From Cytophagales bacterium (GTDB taxonomy: Bacteria > Bacteroidota > Bacteroidia > Cytophagales > Cyclobacteriaceae), in NCBI GenBank assembly GCA_017303795.1, contig JAFLBR010000012.1, positions 62,001 to 126,000 of the forward strand: DNA of 64,000 bases, in the 5' to 3' direction. Within the stretch, counting starts at the first letter, position 1. The number at the start of each line of letters is the position of its first letter. The notes under the pieces are model-generated. The model searched no databases, had not been told where the DNA came from, and saw nothing but the letters and a program-made list of their open reading frames with translations. Shown piece after piece: positions 9,601-17,493 of the stretch. Made by a program: the position numbers and the translations under genes.

Positions 9601-10006
9601 CATAAGAAACATTGGTGTGCTGTTTTGGAAATTCAATCTGATCAACAAGTTGATTGGTTGGTGATGTCAATACCACACGCTCACCGTCACTATCCAATGA
9701 AAAAGATGTGTGCAAACCCGTGTTGCGATCATCGCACCAGATTAACAAATACCCTTTAGCGGCAATTGAAACGCCTGCCGGGATTTTCCACTTAGTAGGA
9801 TTGGTTTGATCATCCGAAAGGAAATAGCCCCCAACCTGAACTGAGGTGTTGCCCGCATTATGTAACTCTACCCAAGGCGAGAAGTTGAAGAACTCCGAAT
9901 CAAAATTAACATCGGCATTGGAAGGGCAGATCTCATTGATCACCACCTGGGCCTGACCAAACATAAAAATCGAAACACAACAAATGGTAAGTAGAATCCG
10001 CATCAT
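6602..10006 (-). CDS. Secreted CotH-kinase / lamin-tail-domain protein with T9SS sorting tail
   Basis: 1134 residues with a signal peptide ending at about residue 19 (FMFGQAQ). In order: a lamin-tail domain (about 20-145, VVINEICPSN); a chitobiase/hexosaminidase C-terminal-type module (about 165-245, YTLDGSAP); a CotH-like kinase domain (about 290-560) with RGG-like YGGFTMRNSGNDF, WGIQNMREKID and the putative metal motif WLLYDLDFGF; a beta-sandwich stretch; a second lamin-tail domain (about 880-1010); and a type IX secretion tail (IYPNPVTDLLTIDV to KRILKR). It should be exported through the outer membrane and anchored or released. CotH domains phosphorylate proteins in other systems, but the substrate here is unknown. 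It may be the last gene of the leftward run that starts at 12285. Confidence 0.85.
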   Translation of the reverse strand: MMRILLTICCVSIFMFGQAQVVINEICPSNADVNFDSEFFNFSPWVELHNAGNTSVQVGGYFLSDDQTNPTKWKIPAGVSIAAKGYLLIWCDDRNTGLHTSFSLDSDGERVVLTSPTNQLVDQIEFPKQHTNVSYGRITDGGATWSYLSTPSPASKNESPNGEVVLAVPIASIKSGRYAATQSITLTHATSATEIRYTLDGSAPRPTSLLYSSPISISQTTTLKARAFNAGMIPGETLVETYFINERAFNLPVVSISTRPDYLSNNTIGIYTNGTNGIAGNCNNNPVNWNQDWDRHASVSFFDASGKINHSQFVDISIGGGCSRNNPQRSFIVKARDKYGDNVMEYKLFSDKPHDRYGGFTMRNSGNDFNVSMFRDALMQELTRSQLKGAYLAYKPTVFYLNGQYWGIQNMREKIDADYIETNYGIKRNDLDLLESWGNAVEGTNTAYFTYLNTLQTLNPALTSTFDFIEQNIEVQEYINYLVAQIYFGNTDWPGNNIKYWKKRSGGKFRWLLYDLDFGFALYNSFNHPTLTFATDPNSGVDWPNPPWSTQHIRLVMQNPKFKTKFIQTLATAMGSGFSPQHVTETVDLFAQRIATEMPFHKQRWGGNINDWNYEVQRLRNFATDRHQYILQHIAQFFNVTGDVKISTGTFPEGTGKIELNGVTLNEPLVLADYYRDLTFDAKPIPAPGYAFKNWKIIKRDVSVSSLITNGTAWKYFDSGVLPAANWNSAAYNDVSWATGAAQLGYGEGDEQTVVSFGGNANNKHVTTYFRKTFTASNVSAIAALNASILFDDGIVVYLNGTEVYRNNMPTGTIANNTLALAAIAVENVFVDFTVPKNLLVEGNNLIAIEVHQNSPQSSDLSFDFRMSGTTEGSSEEFISTDLTLTGVADRYVTLEAHFEEATPVTGLIINEVAAAGTDAVDEFNETEDWIEIYNASAQPIELGGLFITDNLQTKLKHQLVSGTETKINPGEYKLIWADNQTGQSALHTNFRLSADGEQAGLYQMVGSNLMVLDEISFGSHSENVTASRIPDLTGPIVLTARPTPRAANIFETITSIYEAEQALSIYPNPVTDLLTIDVPEAAHIKITNMQGTMVYSTQIQESGTISLAHLPAGLYVVSVITERNIFAKRILKR

Positions 10007-10060
10007 CGCTTTAACAAAAACGTAATATGCTGATAATACCGGAAAAATGGAATTGGTAAG

Positions 10061-10810
10061 CTACTGAAGCAAGGCTGCTTCGGCTAATTGCCGCATTGTT
10101 TTTACGCGCTTCGGATCCACCGTGCGCAGTTTAAACTCGGCACCTTCATCAGAACCCATGCCCGCTATGTTGGGGTTGCGGTATTGCATGGCGCTTTCGC
10201 GGAAGGCGGTTGCCGAAAAATGAATTTCGGTGGCTTTAGATTTTTGAACAATCTCCTGAACCGTATTTTCATTTACGCCCGAACCCGGCATAATGGCAAT
10301 GCGGCCATTTGCTTTCTGAATTAACTGTGCAATCAAATCAGCACCTTTGTCAGCAGTAGCTTGTTGGCCGGCTGTAAGAATTCTATCGAAGCCTACTTCA
10401 ATGCAATCTTCTAAAGCTTCGAACGGATCGCGTGTCATATCAAACGCGCGATGGCAGGTAACTTTAAGTGGTCGGGCTCTATCAATCAGTTCTTTACAGC
10501 GTTTTTTATCGAGGGTGCCATCGGCATTTAAAATACCAAACACCACACCATCTACACTTAAACGCTGGCACTGATCTATGTCGCGCTTCATGCTATAAAA
10601 CTCATAACTGGAATAGTGAAAATCGCCACCACGCGGACGAATCATAACAAACACATCCATGCTTACATGTTGGCGTACTGATTCAATAATTGCATACGAT
10701 GGAGTTGTTCCACCTTCACCGGGATTATCACACAATTCAATCCGGTCCGCTCCGCCTTCTTGTGCCTTAAGTGCGGATTCGATGTTGTAAACTACTATCT
10801 CGATTTTCAT
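10061..10810 (-). CDS. cutC: CutC-family protein (copper homeostasis protein CutC)
   Basis: 249 residues, full length for the family. The start IEIVVYNIESALKAQEGGADRIELCDN and the internal VMIRPRGGDFHYS and CHRAFD motifs are the CutC signatures of a TIM-barrel fold. CutC was named for copper tolerance, but its biochemical activity is unsettled. It has no signal peptide, so it is cytoplasmic. It starts 8 bp after the stop of the glycosylasparaginase gene, which suggests one transcript. Confidence 0.92.
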   Translation of the reverse strand: MKIEIVVYNIESALKAQEGGADRIELCDNPGEGGTTPSYAIIESVRQHVSMDVFVMIRPRGGDFHYSSYEFYSMKRDIDQCQRLSVDGVVFGILNADGTLDKKRCKELIDRARPLKVTCHRAFDMTRDPFEALEDCIEVGFDRILTAGQQATADKGADLIAQLIQKANGRIAIMPGSGVNENTVQEIVQKSKATEIHFSATAFRESAMQYRNPNIAGMGSDEGAEFKLRTVDPKRVKTMRQLAEAALLQ

Positions 10811-10818
10811 ATAAAATT

Positions 10819-11781
10819 CTAGTAGAAGCTTTTCGCTTCAAAAATTTTATTCGAAACTTCATTGCTATACACCGCATACGTAAATCCTTTCTGCAAGGCA
10901 AACGCTCCATACTCTCCGTTTTTACTCAATGCTAAAAATCCAACCTGTATCTCTTTCGATTTTTGAGGTTGATTTTTTACAATGCGCGCCACAGCCAACT
11001 CGCAGGCTTGCTGCGGTGAATTACCTTGTCGCATCAGTTCAACTACAAGATGCGAACCTACAATCCGAATTACTTCTTCGCCCACACCCGTGCTGGTAGC
11101 CGCACCAATTTCATTATCTACAAACAAGGCCGCACCAATTATTGGTGAATCGCCCACACGACCATGCATTTTATACGCCATGCCGCTGGTGGTACACGCA
11201 CCCGACAAATTTTGTTTTGTATCCAACGCTACAATTCCAATGGTGTCGTGGTTTTCAATGTTGGCTACGGGTTTATACTTAGCGGTTTTCAACCATTCCT
11301 TCCACGCTTTTTCCGATTGTTTGGTTAGCAGGTTTTCTTTTTTAAATCCCTGGTCCAACGCAAACTTCAGTGCGCCATCGCCAACCAGAAATACATGTGG
11401 AGTTTTTTCCATCACTTTTCGCGCCACCGAAACCGGATGTACAATATGTTCCAGACAAGCTACTGCTCCGCAGTTGGCAAACTCATCCATAATGCACGAG
11501 TCTAACGTTACTCTTCCATCGCGATCGGGCAAACCACCCAACCCCACCGAACTTTCTTTCGGATCGCCTTCGGGCACGCGGGCCCCAGCTTCTACGGCAT
11601 CCAACGCCCGACCATCAGTAGAAAGAATTTTCCACGCTTCTACATTTGCGCCCACACCAAAATTCCACGTAGAAATTACTACTGGCTTAGAAACTTTAGC
11701 TGCCGGTTTACCCCATGCTTTTGTGAATGATGCGAGCGATGCCAACGCACCCAACTGAATAAATTTTCGTCTTGATGTCAT
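10819..11781 (-). CDS. N(4)-(beta-N-acetylglucosaminyl)-L-asparaginase (glycosylasparaginase)
   Basis: 320 residues with a twin-arginine-type signal (TSRRKFIQLGALASLASF), so the folded enzyme is probably exported by Tat. The family start PVVISTWNFG is present. The autocleavage/nucleophile threonine is T180 in NHDTIGIVALD. The later motif GRVGDSPIIGAALFVDNEIGAATSTG carries the substrate-binding R and D and the GATG-like loop. The enzyme cleaves the GlcNAc-Asn bond of N-glycopeptides and self-processes into two chains. It lies between the NlpC/P60 and CutC genes with gaps of 6 and 8 bp. Confidence 0.92.
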   Translation of the reverse strand: MTSRRKFIQLGALASLASFTKAWGKPAAKVSKPVVISTWNFGVGANVEAWKILSTDGRALDAVEAGARVPEGDPKESSVGLGGLPDRDGRVTLDSCIMDEFANCGAVACLEHIVHPVSVARKVMEKTPHVFLVGDGALKFALDQGFKKENLLTKQSEKAWKEWLKTAKYKPVANIENHDTIGIVALDTKQNLSGACTTSGMAYKMHGRVGDSPIIGAALFVDNEIGAATSTGVGEEVIRIVGSHLVVELMRQGNSPQQACELAVARIVKNQPQKSKEIQVGFLALSKNGEYGAFALQKGFTYAVYSNEVSNKIFEAKSFY

Positions 11782-11787
11782 AAATCG

Positions 11788-12285
11788 TTAGTCAATAATT
11801 CTGCGCGCCTTGCGGTAACGCTTAATGTAATAATCGGAATACAAATTGGTTTCTACCACACCTAATGAGGTAGAGGCATGAATAAACTTTACGTCATTGT
11901 TTCCATTCACATCGGTAACAATACCTACGTGTGTGATTTCGCGTCTCTTCTTGCCGGTGGCAAAAAACACCAGATCGCCCGGAGCAAGTTTTCTGCGCTT
12001 CACTTTTTTACCTACCGTAGCTTGTGCATCGGCTGTGCGCGGCAAATCCAACTCAACAGCACGGTATGCATTGCAGGTTAAACCCGAACAATCCATCCCG
12101 GTGCGGGTGGCTCCGCCCCATTTGTATGGTGTTCCGGTAAAGGTTCTGGCTGTGGCGATTACTTTTTCGCGTTGCTCGCGCACCCGGCCCGATACACACG
12201 CGCTTAGTAAAATTAAAATGACTGGAAAAAGCCAAAGTCTTTGAAGTGTTATTTCCTTAATTTTGTGGCTTCGTTTTAACACCAT
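11788..12285 (-). CDS. NlpC/P60 cysteine peptidase lipoprotein
   Basis: 165 residues. A basic N-terminus and hydrophobic segment end in the lipobox LLSAC (C30), so it is a lipoprotein. The NlpC/P60 domain (about 38-150) has the catalytic triad C66 (GMDCSGLT), H119 (THVGIV) and H136 (FIHAST). Such enzymes cut peptide stems of peptidoglycan, usually D-Glu to diamino acid. It is the first gene of a leftward operon. Its ATG is only 24 bp from the start of the divergent oxidase gene, so each promoter must overlap the other gene's start region, unless the long N-terminus before the hydrophobic segment is over-called. Confidence 0.9.
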   Translation of the reverse strand: MVLKRSHKIKEITLQRLWLFPVILILLSACVSGRVREQREKVIATARTFTGTPYKWGGATRTGMDCSGLTCNAYRAVELDLPRTADAQATVGKKVKRRKLAPGDLVFFATGKKRREITHVGIVTDVNGNNDVKFIHASTSLGVVETNLYSDYYIKRYRKARRIID

Positions 12286-12309
12286 ATTGAAATCAAAGTT
12301 ACTCTATTG

Positions 12310-13746
12310 ATGGCAAACCTTAAAGAAAGTGAAGTAATTCAATCGTTGAGCCACGAACTCATCGACCAATTCCGTGCCATCGTTGGCGAGCAATATATGA
12401 TTGTGGATGAAGAACAGCGCAATGAGTATGGCCACGATAAAACAGAAGATTATCTCTTCTTACCTGATTTGGTTATAAAACCGAGTACTCCCGAAGAAGT
12501 AAGTGCTATCCTTAAAGTCTGCAACCAATATAAAGTGCCGGTTACTCCGCGTGGGGCTGGTACCGGTCTGGCAGGTGGCGCTATACCCGTTCGCAAAGGG
12601 GTTGTAATTTCGATGGAGCGGTTCAATAGGATTCTGGAGATTGACGAACTGAATCTGCAAGCCACAGTTGAACCCGGAGTAATAACCGAAGTATTTCAAA
12701 ATGCTGTAAAAGCTAAAGGTCTTTTCTACCCGCCCGATCCGGCCAGTAAAGGTTCTTGTTTTCTGGGTGGTAATCTGGCCAACAACTCAGGCGGGCCGAA
12801 GGCAGTGAAATATGGCGTTACCCGCGATTATGTAATCAACATGCAGGTGGTTTTACCAACAGGCGAAATAATCTGGACGGCTGCAAACGTGTTGAAGAAT
12901 TCCACGGGTTATAATCTTACGCAATTGATGTGCGGCAGCGAAGGCACATTGGGCATCATCACCAAAATTGTATTTAAGCTGCGCGGCTTTCCGCAGAAAA
13001 ATGTGTTGTTGTTTATTCCATTTGTTACAAACGAAGAAGCGTGTAAGGCTATTGCCGCCATTTTTGTGGAAGGCATTACACCATCGGGGATGGAGTTTTT
13101 TGAACGCGAAGCCGCCATTAAAACATATGAGTATTGCGAGAAGGTTTTGAATAGCCCCGTAACAACCAAGTTGGTTGATGGCATGGATGCTTACTTACTG
13201 TGCGAGTTGGATGGCAACGATGAAGAAGTGTTGATGCGCGATGCCGAGCGCGTAATGAACGTGGTGGAAAAATTTCAGAGCGGTGAAGTTTTGTTTGCCG
13301 AAAGCAGCGCCCAGAAAGAAGAACTGTGGAAAGTGCGTAAAAATATTTCACCAGCCGTAAACTGGTACACACTTACTAAGTCTGACGATGTGGTGGTACC
13401 ACGCAATAAGCTACCCAAGCTGATTCAGGGAATAAAAGCGATTGGTAAACAATTTGGTTTTAATACAGTTTGCTTTGGCCACCTGGGCGATGGCAATCTT
13501 CACGTAAACATTCTGAAAGAAGATATCAGCGAACACGATTGGGAAACCAAAATCCCGGAAGGTATTGGTGAGATTTTTAAACTTACCGTAAGCCTGGGTG
13601 GTACCCTTTCGGGTGAGCATGGTATTGGTATTGCCAAGCGCCCTTACATGCCTATTGCTATGAGTGAAGTGAACCTGAACCTGATGCGGGGTATTAAAAA
13701 AGTGTTTGATCCGAATGGGATTCTGAATCCCGGAAAGATTTTTTAG
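12310..13746 (+). CDS. FAD-linked oxidase, GlcD / D-2-hydroxyacid dehydrogenase family
   Basis: 478 residues from the ATG at 12310 (an in-frame TTG is directly before it). The FAD_binding_4 domain (about 50-190) has VTPRGAGTGLAGGAIP and CFLGGNLANNSGGPKAVKYG. The FAD-oxidase C-terminal domain ends in GTLSGEHGIGIAKRPYM. It should oxidise a D-2-hydroxy acid (glycolate, D-lactate or 2-hydroxyglutarate); the sequence alone does not decide which. The iron-sulfur partner subunit (GlcF) is not adjacent. A nested-palindrome terminator follows. Confidence 0.88.
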   Translation: MANLKESEVIQSLSHELIDQFRAIVGEQYMIVDEEQRNEYGHDKTEDYLFLPDLVIKPSTPEEVSAILKVCNQYKVPVTPRGAGTGLAGGAIPVRKGVVISMERFNRILEIDELNLQATVEPGVITEVFQNAVKAKGLFYPPDPASKGSCFLGGNLANNSGGPKAVKYGVTRDYVINMQVVLPTGEIIWTAANVLKNSTGYNLTQLMCGSEGTLGIITKIVFKLRGFPQKNVLLFIPFVTNEEACKAIAAIFVEGITPSGMEFFEREAAIKTYEYCEKVLNSPVTTKLVDGMDAYLLCELDGNDEEVLMRDAERVMNVVEKFQSGEVLFAESSAQKEELWKVRKNISPAVNWYTLTKSDDVVVPRNKLPKLIQGIKAIGKQFGFNTVCFGHLGDGNLHVNILKEDISEHDWETKIPEGIGEIFKLTVSLGGTLSGEHGIGIAKRPYMPIAMSEVNLNLMRGIKKVFDPNGILNPGKIF

Positions 13747-13755
13747 GGGTTAAAT

Positions 13756-13802
13756 AAGGTTGCCAACCTTCTGTACTTACGAGCAGAAAGGTTGGCAACC
13801 TT
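13756..13802. terminator. Bidirectional terminator made of two nested palindromes
   Basis: Arms AAGGTTGCCAACCTTCTG and CAGAAAGGTTGGCAACCTT pair over about 18 bp with one bulge. It lies between two convergent genes. Each arm contains its own 15-nt palindrome (AAGGTTG-C-CAACCTT and its counterpart), so alternative folds are possible. Confidence 0.75.
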
Positions 13803-13808
13803 AAATCC

Positions 13809-14630
13809 TTACTTAAACGAACGCAGCGTTCCGAAATAATAGTGCAAACCTAATTGCACACCTACCAACAGGTTGGCGCGACTTCCAAAAATATCAGAAG
13901 CATTTCCGTTTTTGATTTTATCAATTACATCGCCATTACGCATATCTGTTAAACTGTAGTTAGCCCGAACCTGTGCCGATAAATAGATGTGTTTCGATAA
14001 ATCGAGATCCAGACCAAATGCTGCTGCTAATTGAAATTCTGTATTCTTGAAATTGTTTGCTTCTTTGGTTAAGAGGTCTTCCTTTAAATCTGACGGAATG
14101 GTATAAGAAGTACCGCTATTTGATAACTCCGCTCCAGGAAAATCCTGCCGAATATCTTCAATGGTAAGTCCTTCAGGTAAGGCAAATTCACTTCCGCCAT
14201 CGGCCTGCAAACTTTCAACTGCTTTAGTAAGGATTGACATCTGCGGACCGAAGTTGAAGTTAGTTCTGGCTTTGCCATTACCACCGCCCATAAACTTCAT
14301 CATCAAGGGCAGGTTAATGTATTGCAAATCAATTTTGCGTTGGCCTTTTACCTGTTCAGCAATATCAATTAGTTCATAAATCTGGCCTTGGTTCGATAAG
14401 ATCGATTCCAATTGTAAACCAAACTTGCGCCCGAAGTCAACACCAAAATTAAACCCGATGGGTGCGATCTGATAGGTATAAGTAGAGTTGTACCGGGGGT
14501 CTTCGCTTAATCCTTTATCCAAAACAAAGGTTGCATTGTACGCGGTGGTTGCTCCAAAATGCACCTGCCCGAAAGCAGAGCCCGCCAACATAAAAATGAA
14601 GCAGCCAATCAAGTAGTTCTTAGGTTTCAT
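13809..14630 (-). CDS. Outer membrane beta-barrel protein (PorT-like family)
   Basis: 273 residues with a signal peptide (MKPKNYLIGCFIFMLAGSAFGQ). The rest alternates polar and aromatic residues in the strand pattern of the OMP_b-brl_2/PorT-like family. This includes GVDFGRKFGLQLESILSNQG, INLPLMMKFMGG and an end in VGVQLGLHYYFGTL, the family's last barrel strand. It probably forms a small 8-strand barrel in the outer membrane. No specific function can be given. It diverges from the DUF1080 lipoprotein gene. Confidence 0.78.
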   Translation of the reverse strand: MKPKNYLIGCFIFMLAGSAFGQVHFGATTAYNATFVLDKGLSEDPRYNSTYTYQIAPIGFNFGVDFGRKFGLQLESILSNQGQIYELIDIAEQVKGQRKIDLQYINLPLMMKFMGGGNGKARTNFNFGPQMSILTKAVESLQADGGSEFALPEGLTIEDIRQDFPGAELSNSGTSYTIPSDLKEDLLTKEANNFKNTEFQLAAAFGLDLDLSKHIYLSAQVRANYSLTDMRNGDVIDKIKNGNASDIFGSRANLLVGVQLGLHYYFGTLRSFK

Positions 14631-14728
14631 GTGTTTAATAGTTTTAGTTTGTGGTCACAAAAACAGTTATCAAGGTCTTAATTTCCACTAAAATACAATT
14701 AGTAACCTACCTTAAACTCACTAAATCC

Positions 14729-15481
14729 ATGAAAAAAGTACACGCCATCGGAGTTATGCTCTTACTCGCAGTTATTTTAACAGACTGCACACCCAAAAAA
14801 GTGGAGGAGAACGCTGACCCTGTATCAGTTGAGAACCAATTGACTGCCGAGGAATCTGCTGCCGGATGGAAGCTGCTCTTTGATGGCAAGACACTTACCG
14901 GCTGGACAATATTTAAAGCACGACCAAATAATACCTGGGAAGTATTGGATGGTACCTTGCACTGCAAAGCATTAAACGAAACCACAGGCGATGGCAACGA
15001 ACGTGCTGACCTGCGCACTACCGAACAATTTCAAAACTTTGAATTGGTTTTCGATTGGAAAGTAGCAGCCGAAGCCAACAGTGGAGTAATGTTTCGGGTA
15101 ACGGAAGAATTTGAACAACCTTATTATAGCGGCCCCGAATACCAATTGATTGATGATACGGGCTATCCAGGCGAATTAACCGAGTTGCAAAAGACCGGAA
15201 GCAATTACGATATGCATGCTGCGCCTGCCACCAAACCTGTTAAGCCTGCTGGCGAATGGAACACCACAAAAATTGTAGTGAATGTAAATCATGTTGAACA
15301 TTGGTTGAACGGAGCCAAGGTTGTGGAGTATGAATTACAATCGGACGATTGGAAGCAACGCAAGGATGCCAGTAAATGGAAAGAGGCAGCTGGTTATGGC
15401 ATGGCACCCACCGGCTATATAGATTTTCAAGATCATGGCAATGAAGTGTGGTTTAAGAATATAAAAATTAAAACTCTGTAA
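14729..15481 (+). CDS. DUF1080 / 3-keto-disaccharide hydrolase-domain protein
   Basis: Start placed at the ATG at 14729, because MKKVHAIGVMLLLAVILTDC is an N-terminal signal; the frame extends 78 bp further upstream without support. 250 residues. The signal ends in LTDC, a lipobox with an unusual D before the Cys, so lipidation is likely but not certain. The domain has the family marks GWKLLFDGKTLTGWTIF, NSGVMFRVTE and SGPEYQLIDD. The fold is a concanavalin-like jelly roll, and some members hydrolyse 3-ketoglycosides. No oxidoreductase partner is adjacent. Confidence 0.85.
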   Translation: MKKVHAIGVMLLLAVILTDCTPKKVEENADPVSVENQLTAEESAAGWKLLFDGKTLTGWTIFKARPNNTWEVLDGTLHCKALNETTGDGNERADLRTTEQFQNFELVFDWKVAAEANSGVMFRVTEEFEQPYYSGPEYQLIDDTGYPGELTELQKTGSNYDMHAAPATKPVKPAGEWNTTKIVVNVNHVEHWLNGAKVVEYELQSDDWKQRKDASKWKEAAGYGMAPTGYIDFQDHGNEVWFKNIKIKTL

Positions 15482-15518
15482 GATTAGCAGACACTACCAT
15501 TTGACAGAAACCGATTTT

Positions 15519-15546
15519 GTCAACTGTCAACTGTCAATCGTCAACT
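15519..15546. repeat. Four tandem heptamers directly before asnB
   Basis: GTCAACT, GTCAACT, GTCAATC, GTCAACT run without gaps and end 5 bp before the asnB ATG. The last unit plus following bases (TCAACTAATT) recurs at 17482-17491, just after asnB. Confidence 0.8.
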
Positions 15547-15551
15547 AATTT

Positions 15552-17444
15552 ATGTGCGGTATAACCGGAGTATTTGCGTTTAACCTGCTGGGTAAGTTTA
15601 ACATGATTCATGTTACAGCTGCTACCATTGCTTTGGAAAAACGCGGCCCCGATGCACATGATGTTTATACCGATGAGTTTGTAGGTCTCGGGCATCGCAG
15701 ACTTTCTATTATTGATACCAGCGCTGTGGCCAATCAGCCCATGTGGGATTCGCAGAAGCGGTATTGCATCGTATTTAATGGCGAGATATTTAACTATCAG
15801 GAATTACGCAAAGAACTGGAAGCGGAAGGCGTTCAGTTTGTTTCTTCGTCCGATACCGAAGTGCTACTTAATCTGTACATCCGCGAAAAAGAAAATTGCT
15901 TAAGTAAACTTAATGGCTTTTTTGCTTTCTGTGTATATGATAAACAAGAGCAAACTTTTTTTGTAGCCCGCGATCGTTATGGCATTAAACCGTTACTCTA
16001 TCTTTTCGATGAAGATAAATTTCTATTTTCATCAGAAATGAAATCGATGCTGCGATACGGCATTGATAAAGAACTGGATTATGCTTCGCTGCAAACCTAT
16101 CTGCATCTTAATTATATACCGGCACCTCACACTATCTTTAATCATGTTAAAAAACTGCTACCCGGCCATTACCTTAAAGTGGGTAGAAAAAAATTAGAGG
16201 GTGGACAATTTTATTCTATTGCCACGAAAGCAGAACCAACATCGTTAACCTACGATCAGGCAAAGACTGAACTAAAAAATTTGTTGAACGACTCCGTGCA
16301 ACGCAGATTGGTTGCCGATGTGCCGGTGGGTGCGTTTTTAAGTGGCGGAGTGGATTCATCTGTTATCACGGCATTGGCTGTAAAGCACAAACCCGACCTG
16401 CACACCTTTTCCATTGGCTTTCGCGATGATAAATTTTTTGATGAGACAGCTTATGCGAATACAGTAGCCAAACATCTTAAAACCAATCACACCGTTTTTT
16501 CGCTCACGCATAAAGACTTGTTAGATCATGTAGATCAGGTATTAAATTACATTGATGAACCCTTTGCGGATTCCTCAGCGCTCAATGTTTTCATTTTAAG
16601 TAAAGAAACCCGCAAGCATGCCACAGTTGCCCTTTCGGGCGATGGTGCCGATGAGTTGCTGGGTGGCTATAATAAACACGCAGCCTTTAATCGAATTATA
16701 AATAAAGGCTGGAAAGAAAATCTGATTGGCAGTCTTGCTCCACTCTGGAAAAAATTACCCCAATCGCGTAGTGGTAAAATGGGCAATCTGGTAAGGCAAC
16801 TCAATCGCTTTGCGGAAGGAATGAAGTTGAGCAGCAAACAACGCTATTGGCAATGGGCCGGGTTTACAACCGATACGCAGAATTCATGGTTGAGTGAAGC
16901 CGCGCACCAAAAATTAAATCAACAGGAGTTTGATTCCCGTAAGGAAAATTACCTGCGCCATATTTCAACGCCAGAAACCATGCGCGAAATTTTGCTTACC
17001 GATATGCAGCTGGTTTTGCCAGGCGATATGCTTGCAAAAGTGGATAGTATGAGCATGGCCAATAGTCTGGAAGTACGTGTTCCATTCCTGGATTACCGCG
17101 TTGTGGATTTTATTTTCAGTTTGCCTGATGATTATAAAATCAACCGATCGATGCGCAAGCGTGTTCTGCAAGATGCGTTTCACGAGGAGTTGCCACCCGT
17201 ATTGTATAACCGTCCCAAGAAAGGTTTTGAAGCGCCGATGTTAAACTGGTTGCGTAAAGAACTTCAGCCTATGCTGGATGATTTGCTGTCAGAAAAAATG
17301 ATTTCGGAACAAGGAATCTTTAACTATTCCGAAATTCAAAAACTGAAGGCACAATTAAATTCAACTAATCCGCAAGATGTACATGCCCGTGTTTGGGCGT
17401 TGCTGGTATTTCAATCGTGGTACAGAAAGGTAATTGGCAATTGA
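15552..17444 (+). CDS. asnB: Asparagine synthase (glutamine-hydrolysing)
   Basis: 630 residues, full length. The N-terminal class-II glutamine amidotransferase domain starts directly at the nucleophile C2 (MCGITGVFAF). It has GHRRLSIID and FNGEIFNYQELR. The C-terminal synthetase domain has the ATP-pyrophosphatase loop LSGGVDSSVI and ALSGDGADELLGGY. It makes asparagine from aspartate, glutamine and ATP. Some family members instead amidate cell-wall or polysaccharide precursors, which cannot be excluded. It is flanked by related TGTCAAC-type repeats on both sides. Confidence 0.93.
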   Translation: MCGITGVFAFNLLGKFNMIHVTAATIALEKRGPDAHDVYTDEFVGLGHRRLSIIDTSAVANQPMWDSQKRYCIVFNGEIFNYQELRKELEAEGVQFVSSSDTEVLLNLYIREKENCLSKLNGFFAFCVYDKQEQTFFVARDRYGIKPLLYLFDEDKFLFSSEMKSMLRYGIDKELDYASLQTYLHLNYIPAPHTIFNHVKKLLPGHYLKVGRKKLEGGQFYSIATKAEPTSLTYDQAKTELKNLLNDSVQRRLVADVPVGAFLSGGVDSSVITALAVKHKPDLHTFSIGFRDDKFFDETAYANTVAKHLKTNHTVFSLTHKDLLDHVDQVLNYIDEPFADSSALNVFILSKETRKHATVALSGDGADELLGGYNKHAAFNRIINKGWKENLIGSLAPLWKKLPQSRSGKMGNLVRQLNRFAEGMKLSSKQRYWQWAGFTTDTQNSWLSEAAHQKLNQQEFDSRKENYLRHISTPETMREILLTDMQLVLPGDMLAKVDSMSMANSLEVRVPFLDYRVVDFIFSLPDDYKINRSMRKRVLQDAFHEELPPVLYNRPKKGFEAPMLNWLRKELQPMLDDLLSEKMISEQGIFNYSEIQKLKAQLNSTNPQDVHARVWALLVFQSWYRKVIGN

Positions 17445-17466
17445 CAAAGTGTATTGATTGTCAATT
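17439..17466. terminator. Possible hairpin at the asnB stop
   Basis: AATTGACA (17439-17446, overlapping the stop codon) pairs with TGTCAATT (17459-17466) over a 12-nt loop, between convergent genes. There is no T-run, so a terminator role is uncertain. It belongs to the same TTGACA/TGTCAA repeat type as the heptamers before asnB. Confidence 0.4.
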
Positions 17467-17493
17467 ACCTGTTGTCAACTTTCAACTAATTCT

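Noticed and set aside
10982-11758. Open frame of 258 codons on the plus strand
   Set aside because: It is a shadow of the glycosylasparaginase gene, rich in Ser/Thr/Pro as antisense frames are, without any motif.
15519-15546. CRISPR array
   Set aside because: The heptamers are contiguous with no spacers and there are no cas genes.
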